Assembly (NCBI GenBank): GCA_003694905.1
Contig: RFJM01000100.1
Coordinates: 1-14,603, forward strand
DNA: 14,603 nucleotides
From: Caldilineae bacterium
GTDB lineage: Bacteria; Chloroflexota; Anaerolineae; J102
Reading direction: 5' to 3'
A program made the position numbers and the translations under genes. Below the pieces are notes generated by a model that worked only from the letters and a program-made list of their open reading frames with translations, had not been told where the DNA came from and did not search any database. Numbering within the stretch: position 1 is the stretch's first letter; every line of letters begins with the position of its first letter. Shown one piece after another: positions 14,586-14,603 of the stretch.

Positions 14586-14603
14586 GGGACAGGCTGGAAA
14601 GCC

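Larger units (their letters stand above)
14197..14603. other. Non-coding 407-base region at the right end
   Basis: I find no convincing gene here. It holds the HyuA leader and promoter, an imperfect inverted repeat at 14368-14402, an isolated AT-rich GTTATAAC palindrome near 14475-14482 without a matching -35, and GCATGCC repeats near the edge. A gene on the plus strand beginning past the edge is possible. Confidence 0.6.

Noticed and set aside
14582..14603. ATG at 14582 as the start of a gene leaving the window.
   Set aside because: Only seven codons are visible and no ribosome site precedes it.

Overview
The window is high-GC bacterial DNA, densely packed with metabolic genes. It has no rRNA or tRNA genes, insertion sequences, phage genes or CRISPR arrays. 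Sigma-70-like promoters, Shine-Dalgarno sites and a lipoprotein with a bacterial lipobox point to a bacterium. The mix of divergent uroporphyrinogen-decarboxylase-superfamily (URO-D) proteins, a short DUF6951-type Cys protein and many oxidoreductases resembles catabolic islands of environmental Chloroflexota (Anaerolineae/Caldilineae-like). That placement is an inference from gene content, at about 40% confidence.

Layout. Positions 1-7670 form a co-directional plus-strand block. In order it holds the tail of a short-chain dehydrogenase (SDR), a class III aminotransferase, an unrecognised 337-aa protein with an internal duplication, URO-D-like protein 1, a zinc alcohol/polyol dehydrogenase, an adenylosuccinate-lyase-family lyase, a KduD-like SDR and a VOC/glyoxalase-family protein. 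A small minus-strand gene with its own promoter (109 aa, five Cys, DUF6951-like) follows, convergent with the VOC gene. Divergent from it on the plus strand are a tartrate/D-malate-dehydrogenase-like enzyme and URO-D-like protein 2, which carries the H-x-C...C zinc motif of MtaA/MtbA-type methyl-corrinoid methyltransferases. The right third is on the minus strand: a hydantoinase/oxoprolinase HyuA-like ATPase (12145-14196) behind a very good promoter, then a lipoprotein with a glycosidase-like TIM-barrel fold. The last 400 bases are non-coding.

How the genes may work together. The aminotransferase, lyase, polyol dehydrogenase, KduD-like SDR, VOC protein and D-malate/tartrate-type dehydrogenase look like a pathway breaking down a small polar amino, hydroxy or sugar-acid compound to central metabolites. 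URO-D-like 2 and the DUF6951-like protein suggest a methyl-transfer or corrinoid-linked step. No corrinoid-binding protein, cognate substrate methyltransferase, transporter or regulator is visible, so the substrate is unknown and the system may extend past the left edge. The most unusual items are the 337-aa duplicated protein, the contrast between a zinc-motif URO-D and one that has lost the motif, a HyuA with no HyuB, and a glycosidase-like lipoprotein that appears to lack its catalytic nucleophile.
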